Assembly (NCBI GenBank): GCA_964410625.1
Contig: CAYPHY010000062.1
Coordinates: 1 to 23,765, forward strand
DNA from: CAYPHY01 sp964410625
GTDB lineage: Bacteria > Chloroflexota > Anaerolineae > Promineifilales > Promineifilaceae
Reading direction: 5' to 3'
Length of the DNA stretch: 23,765 nt
A program made the translations under genes and the position numbers. The notes under the pieces are model-generated. The model was given only the letters and a program-made list of their open reading frames with translations. It was not told the DNA's origin and made no database searches. Below are positions 22,096 through 23,765 of this stretch, piece after piece. Within the stretch, counting starts at the first letter, position 1. The number at the start of each line of letters is the position of its first letter.

Positions 22096-23765
22096 GTGGA
22101 CGAGCAATTACACCAGCATTACCTGTTCTTTAAGCGACAACTAGACACTGAGTTTGGGTTGCGCGAGTTGTGGGACATCGCTCTGGAGTTGGGGATGAAC
22201 CCGGAGCATTGGCCACACCAAACCCTGCCGCAGTTGGTTGATGGTCTATTGCGTATGGTTGACCGCGGCCGCCACCATCAAGAACTGGTCGTTATTTTAA
22301 GGCGAGAGCGGCCGTCCATTCCCTGGCCCGATACCTATCGCTATCCGAGAGGGCCAGAAGCGGAGGAGCAACGGCCGCCCGCCCCCTACGCCCCCCCACC
22401 CAAACCCGACGATTGGTCGGAGATGCAAGCCCCTGGCCCGTTGCCGCCGGGTTCCTTTCCGCTGTATGAACCGAACCCGTTGTTTACCGGCCGCGAAGGG
22501 GAGTTGCGGACGCTGGCGGAGACGTTGTTGGGGGAGAGCGACGGCCGTCCGCTGGCCATCACCACTTCCGGCATGGGTGGGGTGGGCAAGACGCAACTGG
22601 CGGTGGAGTTTGCCTGGCGTTACGGCCGCTGGTTCTCCGGCGGCGTCTTCTGGATCAGCTTTGCCGACGAGAGCGAAGGGGCGATTCGGGCGGCGATTGC
22701 CGCCAGCGGACAATACCTGGAACTGGCCGGTTATGAAGGGGGGGAGTTGGCGCAGCAGGTAGCGCTGGTGCAGCGGGCGTGGCATGAACCCACGGCGCGG
22801 CTACTGATTTTTGACAACTGTGAGGATGCGCGGCTGTTGGCGGCGTGGAAGCCGAAGCAGGGGGGTTGCCGGGTGCTGGTGACCAGCCGCAAAGGTGAGT
22901 GGCCTAAAGATATGGGGTTAAGACGGATGCCGTTACGAACGCTTCCCCGGCCTCAAAGTGTCGAACTGCTCGCTCGTTATTTAAATACCCCTGAACGGCC
23001 GCTACCAGCGAGTTACCGGCAACTTCTTGCTGAGCATCCCTTATTAGTTGCTGACCTGGAAGCCATTGCCGCCGAGCTGGGGGATTTACCGCTGGCCTTA
23101 AGACTGGCCGGTAGTTATCTCGATTATGACCGGGATACAACGCCGGGCGACTATTTGCGTGCGCTTCGCGATCCTGATTTGCTGGCTCATCCCTCTTTCC
23201 AGGAGGAATGGGCCAAAGAGTGGGTGGAGGTGGATGCGGTCGGTTATGTGCCGGACCTTCGTCGCTCCATTCAACTCAGTTTGGAACGCTTAAAGAAAGA
23301 GGGGAGAGAGTGGGAAGAACCGACGCTGGCAGTGTTGGCGCGGGCGGCGCAATTTGCGCCCGGCGAGCCTTTTCCCCGGCAGTTGTTGTTGGCGGCCGTT
23401 AAAGAGAAAGAGGGTGAGGAAAGTGAGGGGCGGTCAAAGGCAGTGCTGCGTCGCCTGGTGAATCTGGGACTGTTGGAGGTCGAAGACGGTGATACAGCCG
23501 GGGAGGGAACAGCACGCCTCCACCGGCTAGTGGCCGCCTTCGTTCGTGACGTTGTGACGGACGAAAAGGCGCAGGAGGATGTGGAGCAGGCGGTCATTGC
23601 CCTGGCTTACGCGCAGAACATGGCCGGTTATCCAGCCTCATTGCGTGCCTGGGACGTTCATCTACGGCATGTGGCCAGAGCCGCTTTGGAGCGCGAGGAC
23701 AACCAGGCGGCAACGCTGGCGACGAACTTGGGCTATTATTTGAACATGAGCGGCGACCTGGCTGG
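22096..23765 (+). CDS. NB-ARC (STAND) NTPase with N-terminal EAD-like domain, 3' end cut
   Basis: Open to the window end, at least 556 codons. Residues about 12-75 (FGLRELWDIALELGMNPEHW, then a basic helix and RRERPSIPWPD) resemble an effector-associated domain of the EAD7 type. A Pro-rich linker leads to NPLFTGREGEL, a usual NB-ARC entry motif. Next come Walker A GMGGVGKT (159-166), Walker B LLIFDN with Asp240, the sensor-like LVTSRKGEW, and GDLPLAL at 329-335. A winged-helix region follows, and the last codons (ATLATNLGYYLNMSGDLA) start what looks like TPR repeats, the expected sensor. GTG 22096 is the first usable start after the protease stop, without a clear ribosome binding site, so translational coupling is likely. 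It probably senses a trigger and activates EAD-bearing effectors by oligomerising. Confidence 0.85.
   Translation, partial: MDEQLHQHYLFFKRQLDTEFGLRELWDIALELGMNPEHWPHQTLPQLVDGLLRMVDRGRHHQELVVILRRERPSIPWPDTYRYPRGPEAEEQRPPAPYAPPPKPDDWSEMQAPGPLPPGSFPLYEPNPLFTGREGELRTLAETLLGESDGRPLAITTSGMGGVGKTQLAVEFAWRYGRWFSGGVFWISFADESEGAIRAAIAASGQYLELAGYEGGELAQQVALVQRAWHEPTARLLIFDNCEDARLLAAWKPKQGGCRVLVTSRKGEWPKDMGLRRMPLRTLPRPQSVELLARYLNTPERPLPASYRQLLAEHPLLVADLEAIAAELGDLPLALRLAGSYLDYDRDTTPGDYLRALRDPDLLAHPSFQEEWAKEWVEVDAVGYVPDLRRSIQLSLERLKKEGREWEEPTLAVLARAAQFAPGEPFPRQLLLAAVKEKEGEESEGRSKAVLRRLVNLGLLEVEDGDTAGEGTARLHRLVAAFVRDVVTDEKAQEDVEQAVIALAYAQNMAGYPASLRAWDVHLRHVARAALEREDNQAATLATNLGYYLNMSGDLA

Overview
The window looks like a chromosomal segment from a Chloroflexota bacterium (Anaerolineae/Ardenticatenia-like). 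That placement is an inference. It rests on moderately GC-rich coding DNA, several families of short palindromic and MITE-like repeats between genes, a YceI lipoprotein with a long low-complexity linker, and a C-terminal conflict module with EAD1-trypsin and NB-ARC proteins. A very dense hexamer CGGCCG (about 98 copies by hand count) runs through nearly all genes. A cyanobacterial origin is the main alternative for the repeat types.

Region 1 (about 1-10720) is an exopolysaccharide/cell-surface glycan locus. It holds a GT4-type glycosyltransferase, a membrane-anchored SGNH (AlgJ/AlgX-like) protein overlapping an MBOAT O-acyltransferase, a DegT-type sugar aminotransferase, a PAPS-dependent sulfotransferase, a reverse-strand parallel beta-helix protein and a multi-membrane Wzy/O-antigen-ligase-like protein. 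Together they could assemble, acylate, sulfate, polymerise and process a polysaccharide. Intergenic spaces are filled by repeats: a roughly 148-bp element with TTTCAAAAGT ends (three copies, two incomplete), an 85-bp tandem duplication in front of the aminotransferase, two elements built from AGAAACCGGGTTTCT, and a 113-bp element ending in AGGACTTACGCA.

Region 2 (about 11000-20930) is housekeeping-like. It contains an EF-G paralogue with its own promoter, a convergent YceI-domain lipoprotein, then an apparent operon of a secreted PPC/Kelch beta-propeller protein, SbcD nuclease and SbcC ATPase with complete catalytic motifs. A perfect hairpin follows sbcC.

Region 3 (about 20950-23765, cut by the window end) is the most interesting. 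An EAD1-trypsin-like protease with an intact catalytic triad is followed by an NB-ARC (STAND) NTPase whose N-terminus resembles another effector-associated domain. The two reading frames are in phase and separated by only TGA plus two codons before a GTG. They form a probable NTPase-controlled protease conflict or defence system. No tRNA, rRNA or CRISPR array was recognised.
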